Shown here in pieces: positions 26,143-34,548 of a stretch of 64,000 bases of DNA (position 1 is the stretch's first letter; every line of letters starts with the position of its first letter). The notes beneath the pieces are model-generated. The model was not told where the DNA came from, did no database searches, and saw only the letters and a list, made by a program, of their open reading frames with translations. The stretch comes from Kocuria sp. p3-SID1428 (GTDB lineage: Bacteria; Actinomycetota; Actinomycetes; Actinomycetales; Micrococcaceae): contig NZ_JALXVH010000006.1 in the NCBI RefSeq assembly GCF_025149945.1, forward strand, positions 1-64,000, written 5' to 3'. Both the position numbers and the translations under genes were made by a program.

Positions 26143-27266
26143 CCACGACCGACAGCCCCCTGGTCCTGGGCATCGAGACCTCGTGCGATGAGACCGGCGT
26201 GGGCATCGTGCGCGGGCGGCGCCTGCTGGCCAATGCCGTGGCCTCCTCGATGGACCAGCATGCCGTCTTCGGCGGCGTCATCCCCGAGATCGCCGCCCGC
26301 GCCCACCTGGAGGCCATGACGCCCACGATCGAGGAGGCGCTGCGCACCGCAGGAGTGCGCCTGGAGGATCTCGATGCGATCGCCGTGACCGCAGGCCCCG
26401 GGCTGGCCGGCGCGTTGATGGTGGGCGTCTCCGCCGCCAAGGCGCTCGCGCTGGCCACGGGCAAGCCGCTGTACGCCGTGAACCACCTGGTCGCCCACGT
26501 CTCGGTGGGCCTGCTGGATCCCGACGACGACGGCGCCCCGACCCTGATCGCGGAGGACGGCTCCCTGGTGCCCGGTCTGGGTGCGCTGCTGGTCTCCGGC
26601 GGGCACACCGAGATCCTGGCCGTGCGGGAGATCGCCGAGGACGTCGAGATGCTCGGCTCGACCATCGATGACGCCGCCGGAGAGGCCTACGACAAGGTCG
26701 CCCGCCTGCTCGGACTCGGCTACCCGGGCGGCCCCGTGATCGACCGCGCCGCCACCGAGGGGGATCCGAAGGCCTTCCGCTTCCCGCGCGGTCTGGCCGC
26801 CGGCAAGTACATGGGCAGCGCGGAGGCGCCTGGCCCGCACCGCTACGACTTCTCGTTCTCCGGTCTCAAGACCGCGGTGGCCCGGGTGGTCGAGGCCTTC
26901 GAGGCCGAGGGCCAGGAGGTCCCGGTCGCCGATGTGGCCGCCTCCTTCCAGGAATCGGTGGCAGATGTCATCACGTCCAAGGCCGTGCTGGCCGCGCGTG
27001 AGCACGGGCTGTCCACCGTGCTGCTGGGCGGGGGAGTCGCGGCGAACTCCCGGCTGCGGGCATTGGCCGCCCAGCGCTGCACCGAGAACGGCATCCGCCT
27101 GGTGGTCCCGCCGCTGAGCCTGTGCACGGACAACGGCGCCATGGTGGCCGCCCTGGGATCGCGGCTGGTGACGGCAGGGATCGAGCCCACGGGGCTCGAG
27201 TTCACCGCCGATCCCGGGCTGCCCGTGGCCACGGTGTCCATCCCCGGGCTCGCGCTGCAGGCCTGA
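26139..27266 (+). CDS. tsaD: tRNA N6-adenosine threonylcarbamoyltransferase TsaD
   Basis: Catalytic subunit that transfers threonylcarbamoyl from TC-AMP to A37. The 375 residues begin [17 protein letters not shown], the ASKHA phosphate-1 motif. The metal histidines lie in AARAHLEAM and in [55 protein letters not shown] and [12 protein letters not shown] follow, then [11 protein letters not shown]. All signatures are intact. It is the last gene of the tsaB operon and ends at a strong hairpin. Confidence 0.96.
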   Translation: MTTTDSPLVLGIETSCDETGVGIVRGRRLLANAVASSMDQHAVFGGVIPEIAARAHLEAMTPTIEEALRTAGVRLEDLDAIAVTAGPGLAGALMVGVSAAKALALATGKPLYAVNHLVAHVSVGLLDPDDDGAPTLIAEDGSLVPGLGALLVSGGHTEILAVREIAEDVEMLGSTIDDAAGEAYDKVARLLGLGYPGGPVIDRAATEGDPKAFRFPRGLAAGKYMGSAEAPGPHRYDFSFSGLKTAVARVVEAFEAEGQEVPVADVAASFQESVADVITSKAVLAAREHGLSTVLLGGGVAANSRLRALAAQRCTENGIRLVVPPLSLCTDNGAMVAALGSRLVTAGIEPTGLEFTADPGLPVATVSIPGLALQA

Positions 27267-27274
27267 GCAGGACC

Positions 27275-27318
27275 GACGGCGCCCGAGTCCTCCCTGTCGG
27301 GAGAGCTCGGGCGCCGTC
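27275..27318. terminator. terminator between tsaD and ybdK (convergent)
   Basis: A perfect 13-bp stem (27275-27287 with 27306-27318), with a CTCCC/GGGAG hairpin inside the loop. Confidence 0.8.
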
Positions 27319-27340
27319 GTCGTGCGGAGGGTGCGGGAGC

Positions 27341-28483
27341 TCAGCCCTGCCTGGCCCGCCGCACCACGTCCAGGGCGGCGGAGCGCAGGTCGCCGTCGTG
27401 GGCGGCCACGGCGGTGCGCTGATGCGTGGAGCCGGTGCCCTCGGCGATGATCCGGGCCACCCCGGCGAGCTCCTCGACGCAGCCCAGGTCCACAGCGATC
27501 GGCTGCAGGCGCTCGAGCATGGCTGCCAGGTCGTCGGTGACGAGCAGCTCCTCCAGGGCGTTGTCCCGGATGATGATCGCCTCCAGCCCGTAGCGAGCGG
27601 CGCGCCACTTGTTCTCGCGGATCAGCCACGGGCGCATCTGCTCGACCTTGCGTCCCGAGTCCACGATCCGCGAGGCCTCCTCGGCCAGGCACTGGGTGAG
27701 CGCTGCGATCGCACTCAGATCCCGCACGGAGGTGGGGGAGTCGCAGAAGCGCATCTCGACCGTGCCGTACTTGGGCACGGGGCGGACATCGAGGCGGGAT
27801 TCGCTGATGTCGTCGATCACGCCGGTGGCCAGCAGATCCGAGACGCACAGCTCGAAGTCCGACCAGGTCTGGAACGAGTAGGGGATGCCCGCGGTCGGCA
27901 GCTGCTGGAAGAGCTGGGCGCGGTGGGAGGCGTAGCCGGTGTCGAAGCCGTTCCAGTACGGCGAGTTGGCCGACAGCGCCAGCAGGTGGGCGTAATGGGC
28001 CAACAGGTGGTCCTGGACCGGCAGGGCCTTGTCCTGCGAGTCGACGCCCACGTGGACGTGCATGCCGAAGATCACCATCTGCCGCCCCCAGTACTGAGCG
28101 CGGTCCAGGACGGTGAAGTAGCGGTCCTTCTCCACGACCGACTGATCCTGCCAGCGGGAGAACGGATGAGTTCCCGCGGGGTAGATCTCGATGCCCTGGG
28201 GGTCGGTCACCTCACGGATCTCGCCGAGCATCTGCTCGAGCTGGCCCACGGCCTCTCCGACGCTGCGGCACACCCCCGTGACCATCTCCACGGTGTTGTT
28301 CAGGAACTCACCGGTCAGCACGGGGTGATCGCCGTCCTCGGCGCGCTCGGGGACCTGGCTGTGCACGGCCGCGAGGATCTCCTCGGCCCGGGGCACGAGC
28401 GCGCCGGTCTGGGCGTCGACGAGCGCGACCTCCCATTCGATGCCCAGTGTCGACTGCGGCGATGAGCTGAATTCGATGTTCAT
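27341..28483 (-). CDS. carboxylate-amine ligase, YbdK / glutamate-cysteine ligase 2 family
   Basis: ATP-grasp-like ligase related to gamma-glutamylcysteine synthetase. E. coli YbdK has weak glutamate-cysteine ligase activity, but in actinobacteria the true substrate is unknown. The product has 380 residues. LGIEWEVALVDAQTG is the nucleotide/metal start; LTGEFLNNTVEMVTG, GTHPFSRW, GMHVHVGV and LLALSANSPYWNG are family landmarks. TVEMRFCDSP and ENKWRAARYGLEA close the active site. The ATG at 28483 has GCGAGG upstream. It is divergent from the nagZ-like gene, with a 12-bp inverted repeat between them. Confidence 0.85.
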   Translation of the reverse strand: MNIEFSSSPQSTLGIEWEVALVDAQTGALVPRAEEILAAVHSQVPERAEDGDHPVLTGEFLNNTVEMVTGVCRSVGEAVGQLEQMLGEIREVTDPQGIEIYPAGTHPFSRWQDQSVVEKDRYFTVLDRAQYWGRQMVIFGMHVHVGVDSQDKALPVQDHLLAHYAHLLALSANSPYWNGFDTGYASHRAQLFQQLPTAGIPYSFQTWSDFELCVSDLLATGVIDDISESRLDVRPVPKYGTVEMRFCDSPTSVRDLSAIAALTQCLAEEASRIVDSGRKVEQMRPWLIRENKWRAARYGLEAIIIRDNALEELLVTDDLAAMLERLQPIAVDLGCVEELAGVARIIAEGTGSTHQRTAVAAHDGDLRSAALDVVRRARQG

Positions 28484-28508
28484 GGCACCTCGCAGGCAGG
28501 ACGTCCGG

Positions 28509-28538
28509 GGATCCGCTCGGCGGCATCCGAGCGGATCC
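28509..28538. promoter_or_regulatory. 12-bp inverted repeat, operator candidate
   Basis: GGATCCGCTCGG and its complement around a 6-nt spacer, in the divergent region of ybdK and the nagZ-like gene. A minus-strand TACAGT (28540-28545) would place the ybdK transcription start inside the repeat. It may be a regulator site or merely a hairpin in the leader. Confidence 0.4.
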
Positions 28539-28577
28539 CACTGTAGAACAGCGCACAGCCCTCGCGGTGCGGATCGC

Positions 28578-28583
28578 TACCCT
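28578..28583 (+). promoter_or_regulatory. -10 box of the nagZ-like gene (leaderless)
   Basis: TACCCT ends 7 nt before ATG 28591, which supports that start over an in-frame GTG at 28567. Confidence 0.5.
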
Positions 28584-28590
28584 GGTCGGC

Positions 28591-30051
28591 ATGCCGCGTC
28601 ATGAACTGCCCCCCGTCGACCGTCGCACCCCCGCTCTGCCGGACTCCGTAGCTGTCCGTGCCCGCTTTCGCACCCGTCGCGCCGGGCTCGGCCTCGTCCT
28701 CGCCGGAGGGCTCGCGCTGAGCGCCTGCGGAAGCCAGCAGGCGCCGTCGGAAGGGACGACGGCCTCCGGGGCCGCCTCGGACGGGGCGAGTGCCGCGAGC
28801 CCGTCGGAATCCTCCGCCCGCTCCGAGGCCGGCTCAGGCCAGCAGGCCGCCGGACTGCTGCCCGATGAGCAGACCCGTGCCGCGGCCGAGGAAGCCGTGT
28901 CCGAGATGACGCTCGAGGAGAAGGCCGGGCAGGTCCTCCTTGCCACGTGGAGCGGGGCCGATCCCGCCTCGGTCGATGCCCAGATCAGCCAGATCGAGGA
29001 TCTGCATCTGGGCGGTGTGATCGTCATGGGCGCCAACGTCCCCACCGCCGACGGCCAGGGGACCACCGAGGAGGCCGGTGCCGGCGGCGGCGCCTCGGAC
29101 GTCGACGTGGAGGCCATGCGCTCGCAGAACGAGAGGGTCGGTGCGGCCCTGAGCCCCGAGGAGCGCAGCTGGTCCGGGATCATCGGGGTCGATCAGGAGG
29201 GCGGCTCCGTCGCCCGCCTGGCCGAGCCGCTGACCGTGTGGCCTGCCGCGCAGACGGTCGGTGCCGCTGACGATCCTGGGCTGACCCGCCAGGCGGCTGC
29301 CGGGATGGGCGCTGAGCTCGCCGGGCTCGGCTTCACCATGGACCACGCGCCCGTGGCAGATGTGACGACCCCGTCGGATGCCGTCATCCGGGACCGCGCC
29401 TACAGCGACGATCCGGAGGTCGTCTCCGAGCAGGCGGTGGCCGCCGTGGGCGGGCTCACCGACGCCGGCATGATCTCCTCGCCCAAGCACTTCCCGGGCC
29501 ACGGCTCGGTGAGCACCGACTCCCACGTGGGGCTGCCCGTCCAGGAGGCCTCGCTCGAGACGCTGGCCGAGTCGGAGTGGCTTCCGTTCCAGGCCGTGAT
29601 CGACGCCGGCGCCCCGTCGATCATGATGGGCCACATCGCCGTGAGCCAGTGGAGCGCTGAGGTCCCCGCCTCGCTCGAGCCGAAGGCCTACGAGGCGCTG
29701 CGCGAGGACCTGGGCTTCCAGGGGGCGGTCGTCACTGACGCCCTCGACATGGGGGCTCTGAAGGACGTCGTGGGCCCGGGCCGACCCGTCGACACCGGCG
29801 TGAGCACACCTGCCGGTGCGGCCCTCCAGGCTGGTGCCGACCTGCTGGTGATGCCCGAGGACGAGGCCGCAGCGCACGCGGACATCGTGCAGGCCGTGGA
29901 GTCCGGGGCCATCCCGCAGCAGCGCCTGGACGAGGCCGCCACCCGGGTGGTGGCCATGCAGATGAGCTATGACCAGTATCGGGACTCGGCGCCGGTCGAG
30001 CCTGCCGAGCCGGGCTCCCACCGGGAGCTGGCGGCGCGCTTCGAGAGCTGA
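28591..30051 (+). CDS. GH3 beta-N-acetylhexosaminidase lipoprotein (NagZ-like)
   Basis: Probable surface-anchored exo-enzyme removing N-acetylglucosamine from cell-wall fragments. A signal peptide with lipobox LSAC (about residues 38-48) is followed by a Ser/Ala/Gly-rich spacer of about 55 residues. The GH3 domain shows LEEKAGQVLLATWSG, GVDQEGGSVARL, MDHAPVADV and SSPKHFPGHGSVSTDSH, the NagZ His-containing loop. MMGHIAV and VVTDALDMGAL follow, the latter with the nucleophile Asp. The 486 residues are longer than cytosolic NagZ because of the leader and spacer. A unique insertion of Gly/Ala/Glu residues sits near residues 155-180. Confidence 0.88.
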   Translation: MPRHELPPVDRRTPALPDSVAVRARFRTRRAGLGLVLAGGLALSACGSQQAPSEGTTASGAASDGASAASPSESSARSEAGSGQQAAGLLPDEQTRAAAEEAVSEMTLEEKAGQVLLATWSGADPASVDAQISQIEDLHLGGVIVMGANVPTADGQGTTEEAGAGGGASDVDVEAMRSQNERVGAALSPEERSWSGIIGVDQEGGSVARLAEPLTVWPAAQTVGAADDPGLTRQAAAGMGAELAGLGFTMDHAPVADVTTPSDAVIRDRAYSDDPEVVSEQAVAAVGGLTDAGMISSPKHFPGHGSVSTDSHVGLPVQEASLETLAESEWLPFQAVIDAGAPSIMMGHIAVSQWSAEVPASLEPKAYEALREDLGFQGAVVTDALDMGALKDVVGPGRPVDTGVSTPAGAALQAGADLLVMPEDEAAAHADIVQAVESGAIPQQRLDEAATRVVAMQMSYDQYRDSAPVEPAEPGSHRELAARFES

Positions 30052-30185
30052 GCCCTCTGCGCCGGCCTTGTCATGAAGTGGACGGGTCCAGGACTCGCGG
30101 CGAGGCTGCAGCACGAGGAGCTTGGTGGCAAGCATACTGTCCGCACATTGTCTCGATCAAAAGTCATTGAAGGAACAGGTGCACA

Positions 30186-31289
30186 GTGAGTATTTCGGAA
30201 AGTCTCGAGCGCATGGCCGCTAAGGTGGCGCAGACGAAGGATCAGATTCAGACCGAGGAGGCCACCAAGACGGCTCTTGTCATGCCGTTCATCCAGGATG
30301 TTCTCGGATACAATGTATTCGACATTGATGAAGTGGTGCCAGAATTCATCGCGGACGTCGGCCTGAAGAAGGGCGAGAAGATCGACTATGCGATTCTGCA
30401 TGACGATGCGGTCTCCATATTGGTGGAGTGCAAGAAGGTCGGACAGTCGCTGAATGTGAATAACGCTTCGCAGCTCTTCAGATACTTCCATGTGACGTCT
30501 GCACGGATTGCCATACTCACCAATGGACGCCATTGGCAATTCTATACTGATCTGGATACTCCCAATAAGATGGACTCGAAGCCGTTCATGGAGTTGGACC
30601 TGCTCGACGTCGACCCCCTGCTTATTCCACAGGTTGAAAAGCATTCAAAGTCCGATTTCGATCTCGACTCTGTGCTGAATGCTGCAGAGGAGTTGAAGTA
30701 TGTTTCAGCAGTAAAAAAGGTCATGGCTGCGCAGCTCAAGGAGATCGAAGCTGACTTTGCGAACCTCTTCATCTCTCGTATCTACTCCGGTAGGGTGTCG
30801 GCGAAGGTTCGCGAGCAGATGACGCCTATCATCCAGTCGGGAATTCAACAGTTCGTTCGGGATCAGGTGAATGAGCGGCTGCAGCGAGCGCTTCTGAACG
30901 GCGAGCATTCGCAATCCGTCCTGGCCACTGGTGCGACACCTATGGTCGCCGAGGCGGTCGTCGCACAGGTTGATTCGGAATCGATGCCGATAGATGGTGC
31001 GGTGGAGACTACGGAAGATGAGATTCAGGGCCACCTCATCATCCGTGCGATGCTCGGCGATATCGTTGATCTCAATCGCGTCGCCATGAGAGACGCCAAG
31101 AGCTATTGTGCCATCATTCTCGATGACAACAATCGTCAGCCCATTGCCCGCCTGTGGTTCAATCGCTCCCAGTGGTACCTGGGGACGTTCGACGAGAATA
31201 AGAAGGAGACTCGTAACCCTATCGCGAGCCTCACGGAGATCTACGATTATCGGGAGGCTTTGAGAGAGGCGACGCGACGTTACCTCTGA
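30186..31289 (+). CDS. orphan type I restriction R N-terminal-like (PD-(D/E)XK) protein
   Basis: A 367-residue protein of the HsdR_N-like family found as a single gene in many bacteria (COG4748-like by memory). A PD-(D/E)XK core is visible: Asp67 in KIDYAI, then Glu81-Cys82-Lys83 in VECKK. The C-terminal 90 residues (GHLIIRAMLGDIVDLNRVAM, AKSYCAIILDDNNRQPIARL, GTFDENKKE) form a second conserved unit. No helicase domain, HsdM or HsdS is nearby. Base composition is unlike its neighbours: rows 30541-30600 and 30661-30720 hold 28/60 and 26/60 G+C against 43/60 at 29701-29760. Transfer is likely. GTG 30186 follows AAGGAA by 10 nt. Confidence 0.72.
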   Translation: MSISESLERMAAKVAQTKDQIQTEEATKTALVMPFIQDVLGYNVFDIDEVVPEFIADVGLKKGEKIDYAILHDDAVSILVECKKVGQSLNVNNASQLFRYFHVTSARIAILTNGRHWQFYTDLDTPNKMDSKPFMELDLLDVDPLLIPQVEKHSKSDFDLDSVLNAAEELKYVSAVKKVMAAQLKEIEADFANLFISRIYSGRVSAKVREQMTPIIQSGIQQFVRDQVNERLQRALLNGEHSQSVLATGATPMVAEAVVAQVDSESMPIDGAVETTEDEIQGHLIIRAMLGDIVDLNRVAMRDAKSYCAIILDDNNRQPIARLWFNRSQWYLGTFDENKKETRNPIASLTEIYDYREALREATRRYL

Positions 31290-31314
31290 GGCAGATCGGC
31301 GACGGGCCTGTGCA

Positions 31315-31372
31315 CTGAGGCCGCAGATCGGCTGCGCATCAGCGCTGAGCGGAGGCGGTGGTGCGGCCTCAG
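31315..31372. terminator. bidirectional terminator flanking the orphan nuclease
   Basis: CTGAGGCCGCA (31315-31325) pairs perfectly with 31362-31372 around a 36-nt GC-rich loop. It overlaps the 3' end of the minus-strand methyltransferase gene. Confidence 0.6.
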
Positions 31373-32673
31373 CCCAGCGGCTCGACGACCAGGACCGCAC
31401 GGCGCTCGCCGGTGCGGCCCTCATCGTCGCTGTCCCACAGCCGCGTGACGATCAGCGTGGCGCGATTCGGCCCGGACGGCTTGAGCTGCCGGCGCAGCTG
31501 CTCGGGCCTGACGTCGGTGCCGCGCTTCTTGATCTCCAGGGTGCCGATCCGGTTCTGCTTCACCCAGGACTTGAGCACCTTGACGGTGTGGGGCAGGACC
31601 TCGCGCACGCGGTAGGCGCGGGCGAACGGGGTCGACGGGTCCTGGACGTCGGAGGCCGTCAGGTAGGCGATGCGGGGATGGACCAGGCGTGCACCCAGAC
31701 TATCGCCCAGGTCCTGCACCAGTCCGGCGCGGATCACGGCTCCGTCGGGCTCCCAGACGACGTCGCCGGCGGCGATCGGCGGGACGGCGTCGTCGCTGTC
31801 CTCGGAGACCGTCAGGGGTGCGTCGTCGGGGTCTGGGAACGGCTCCGAGGAGATCAGCTCGTGGTGGCCCTGCTCGCCCATGACCAGGGCGGCGCGGCGG
31901 ATCCCGGGGCGGGCCAGTGCTCCGAACCACAGCACGACCTCGACCACGTCTCGTCGGTGGGAGATCCACTGCGCCTCGCACCCCTCCGGCACGGCCTCGT
32001 GCGGCAGGCCCGGACCCATCTTCACGCCCACCGGCATCCCGGAATCGGCCAGCGCCTGGACGAAGGACAGAGGAGGGGAGAAGGCTTCCGGATCGAAGAT
32101 CCGCCGGGAGGCTCCGGCGGTCTCGCGGCGGGCCGGATCGAGCCACAGCGCCTCGGGGCGTCCGCCGGGCAGGCCGTCGAGGTCGAGGCTCTGGACGTCG
32201 GCCTGGACCACGCGGGTTTCGGGGAACGGCGTGAGGTTCACCGTCGCCACGGCCGCGGTGGTCTCATCGAGCTCCACGGCGGTGACGTCGAGCCCGGCGG
32301 AGGCCAGGGTCATGGCGTCGGCGCCGATCCCGCAGCCCAGATCAGCCACGCGGCGCACACCGGCCTGGACGTACCGGCTGGCGTGGACGGCCGAGACGCT
32401 CAGCCGGGTGGCCTGCTCGAGGCCGTCCTGGGTGAAGAGCATGTGCTGGGCGAACTCGCCGAACTTGGCGACTGCCGCGGTGCGCAGCCGGGACTGGGTC
32501 ATGGCCGCGGAGATCAGCTCGGGGGCGAACCCCTCGGCGCGCAGCCGCGAGATCTGCTGGAGGACCTCGTCCTCCCGATAGGGGCCCAGCGCGTCGAGCA
32601 ACCGCATGCCCTCGGGGGTGAGCAGCGCGGCCAGGGGATCGGCGTCAGTGCCGGGGGACGGGGTCTCTTCCAC
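31369..32673 (-). CDS. class I SAM-dependent methyltransferase with THUMP-like domain
   Basis: Putative RNA- or protein-directed methyltransferase of the actinobacterial THUMP-like family. The product has 434 residues. The N-terminal about 85 residues are helical (LLTPEGMRLLDALGPY...SRLRTAAVAKFGEFA). Motif I is VADLGCGIGADAMTLA, followed by VTAVELDETTAAVA, VVQADVQSLDL and the acidic-DPARR motif LWLDPARRETAG. The C-terminal THUMP-like part includes VHPRIAYLTASD, LKSWVKQNRIGTLEIKKRG and LIVTRL. GTG 32673 has TAGGGT ending 7 nt upstream and no Shine-Dalgarno. The target is unknown. Confidence 0.8.
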   Translation of the reverse strand: MEETPSPGTDADPLAALLTPEGMRLLDALGPYREDEVLQQISRLRAEGFAPELISAAMTQSRLRTAAVAKFGEFAQHMLFTQDGLEQATRLSVSAVHASRYVQAGVRRVADLGCGIGADAMTLASAGLDVTAVELDETTAAVATVNLTPFPETRVVQADVQSLDLDGLPGGRPEALWLDPARRETAGASRRIFDPEAFSPPLSFVQALADSGMPVGVKMGPGLPHEAVPEGCEAQWISHRRDVVEVVLWFGALARPGIRRAALVMGEQGHHELISSEPFPDPDDAPLTVSEDSDDAVPPIAAGDVVWEPDGAVIRAGLVQDLGDSLGARLVHPRIAYLTASDVQDPSTPFARAYRVREVLPHTVKVLKSWVKQNRIGTLEIKKRGTDVRPEQLRRQLKPSGPNRATLIVTRLWDSDDEGRTGERRAVLVVEPLG

Positions 32674-32680
32674 GTCCTCG

Positions 32681-32686
32681 ACCCTA
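32681..32686 (-). promoter_or_regulatory. -10 box of the THUMP-like methyltransferase (leaderless)
   Basis: TAGGGT on the minus strand, 7 nt before GTG 32673. Confidence 0.5.
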
Positions 32687-32733
32687 GCCCCTGAGCAGAC
32701 GGCGATCGACGGACCTGCGCGGCGACGCGAGGA

Positions 32734-33489
32734 TCAGTAGCAGGAGGCGAGCCGGCCGTTGGGGCCGTCGATCACGGTGATGGGGGTGTCGAAGACCTCG
32801 GTGAGGACCTCGTCCGTGAGGATCTCCTCCGGCGTGCCGAAGCGGGCGATCTGCCCGTCCTTCACCGCGCAGATGTGATCGGCGTAGTGCGCGGCGAAGT
32901 TGATGTCGTGCAGCACGATGATGATCGTGCGCCCCAGTTCCCGGCAGGCGGAGCGCAGGAACTGCATCATCTGCACCGAGTGCTTCATGTCCAGGTTGTT
33001 CAGCGGCTCGTCGAGCAGCACGTGATCGGTCTCCTGGGCCAGGACCATGGCCACGTAGGCGCGCTGGCGCTGACCGCCGGAGAGCTCGTCCAGGTACCGG
33101 TTCTGCAGTTCGGTGAGGTGCAGGAAGTCCAGGTACTTCGAGATGATCCGCTCGTCCTCCACGTTCAGCCGTCCCCCGGAGTAGGGGAAGCGCCCGAAGC
33201 CCACGAGCTGGCGCACCGTCAGGCGGGTGACGTAGTGGTTCTCCTGCCGTAGGATCGACAGGATCTTGGCCAGGTCCTTGGACTTGGTGGTGGCCACGTC
33301 CATGCCGGCCACGCGGATCGTGCCCTCGTCGAGGCAGAGCAGCCGCCCGATCATGGTCAGCAGCGTCGACTTGCCGGCGCCGTTGGGGCCCACCAGGGCG
33401 GTCATGCCGCCGGTGGGGATCTCGAGGTCGACGGGTCCGATGCGGACCTCGTCCGTGTAGTCCTTCCGGACATCGCGCAGTGTGATCAC
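32734..33489 (-). CDS. ferric-siderophore ABC transporter, ATP-binding protein
   Basis: ATPase subunit powering iron-siderophore import (FepC/YclP type). The product has 251 residues from GTG 33489, with AAAGGGG upstream. The start codon overlaps the stop of the permease gene before it (GTGA), so translation is coupled. Walker A is GPNGAGKSTLL, the Q-loop is in LRQENHYVTRLTV, the signature is LSGGQRQRAYVA, Walker B is HVLLDEPLNNLD and the H-loop IVLHDINFA. The frame is open further upstream over the permease gene; that is a shadow. It is the last gene of the four-gene iron operon read leftward. Confidence 0.94.
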   Translation of the reverse strand: MITLRDVRKDYTDEVRIGPVDLEIPTGGMTALVGPNGAGKSTLLTMIGRLLCLDEGTIRVAGMDVATTKSKDLAKILSILRQENHYVTRLTVRQLVGFGRFPYSGGRLNVEDERIISKYLDFLHLTELQNRYLDELSGGQRQRAYVAMVLAQETDHVLLDEPLNNLDMKHSVQMMQFLRSACRELGRTIIIVLHDINFAAHYADHICAVKDGQIARFGTPEEILTDEVLTEVFDTPITVIDGPNGRLASCY

Positions 33490-34535
33490 AGTCGCCCCTT
33501 TCGGAGGATGACGAAGAGGAAGACCGACCCGCCCACGAGCTCGATGATGATCGAGACCACGCCCTGGGCGTAGAAGACGTGGTTCATCACGAAGTACGCG
33601 CCCGTGAGCACCACGAAGCCCGTGAGCCAGGCGATCGGGAAGATGCGGCGGTGGTCGTAGGTGTCGGCGAACTGGTAGGCCAGCGTGGCCACCAGGAAAC
33701 CGAGGAAGGTCATGGGCCCCACCAGGGCGGTGGACACGGCTATGAGGATCGAGATCAGGAACAGGATCCGGAGGGTCTCCCAGCGGTGGTTCAGCCCGAG
33801 GTTGCGGCTGACGTCCGCCCCCATGGCCACGACATTGAGCCGACGCGAGCTCAGCCACAGGGCGAGGCCCGCGACGGCGCACAGCGGGACGGCGACGGGA
33901 AGCAGGGCGTCATCGGCGTTGGTGACGGAGCCGAAGAGCCGGGCGCTGAGCAGGTCGAACTCGCTGGGCGTGAGCATGCGCTGCATGAACGTGGCGACCG
34001 AGCCCAGTCCGCCGCCGATGATGATGCCCACGAGCAGCATGACGTGCATGCTGCCGCGGGGCCCGGACAGCAGCCAGGTGTAGAGCACGGTGGCCAGCAC
34101 GACCATCAGCGCGACCTGGACCGCGAACTGCGTGAGGCCGGAGAAGGCCAGCAGCCCGGCGGTGCCGCCGAGGTAGACGACTGCGGTCTGGATCGCCACG
34201 TAGAGGGATTCGAAGCCCATGATCGACGGGGTGAGGATGCGGTTGTTCGTGGCGGTCTGGAAGCTCACGGTGGCCATGGCCTGGCAGAACGCCACGATCC
34301 CCATGACGACCACGTTCTCGACGCGCAGCTCGGCGATGCGCCAGAAGCCCGCCGTGCCGAAGGGCAGCGGGTTGTCCCACACGAGCAGTCCGCCGGCGAA
34401 GGCCACGGAGGCGATCACCAGGATAGTGAGCACGATCCAGTAGCGGCGACGGGCCGCAGCCGTGGGGAAGGCCCCGGCGCTGCCCTGCGAGACGGGCGCG
34501 CTCTCGGTCCGGGAGGCGATCTGTGCGGTGCTCAT
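33486..34535 (-). CDS. ferric-siderophore ABC transporter permease (FecCD family), second
   Basis: Inner-membrane permease half of the uptake system; 349 residues with 8-9 predicted membrane segments. The first is WIVLTILVIASVAFAGGLLV and the last is VVSIIIELVGGSVFLFVILR. FLGFLVATLAYQFADTYDHR is the coupling region near the BtuC-type ATPase contact. The sequence resembles YclO/FatC-type permeases, with an ELRVENVVVMGIVAFCQAMA segment. GGAGGG precedes the ATG. It pairs with the other permease, 13 nt upstream in the operon, to form a heterodimer. Confidence 0.9.
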   Translation of the reverse strand: MSTAQIASRTESAPVSQGSAGAFPTAAARRRYWIVLTILVIASVAFAGGLLVWDNPLPFGTAGFWRIAELRVENVVVMGIVAFCQAMATVSFQTATNNRILTPSIMGFESLYVAIQTAVVYLGGTAGLLAFSGLTQFAVQVALMVVLATVLYTWLLSGPRGSMHVMLLVGIIIGGGLGSVATFMQRMLTPSEFDLLSARLFGSVTNADDALLPVAVPLCAVAGLALWLSSRRLNVVAMGADVSRNLGLNHRWETLRILFLISILIAVSTALVGPMTFLGFLVATLAYQFADTYDHRRIFPIAWLTGFVVLTGAYFVMNHVFYAQGVVSIIIELVGGSVFLFVILRKGRL

Positions 34536-34548
34536 GCGCCCTCCTGCC

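Noticed and set aside
30052-31370. Full mobile element around the low-GC nuclease gene
   Set aside because: No transposase, integrase, tRNA gene, terminal inverted repeat or direct repeat is visible at the borders; only the composition step is supported.
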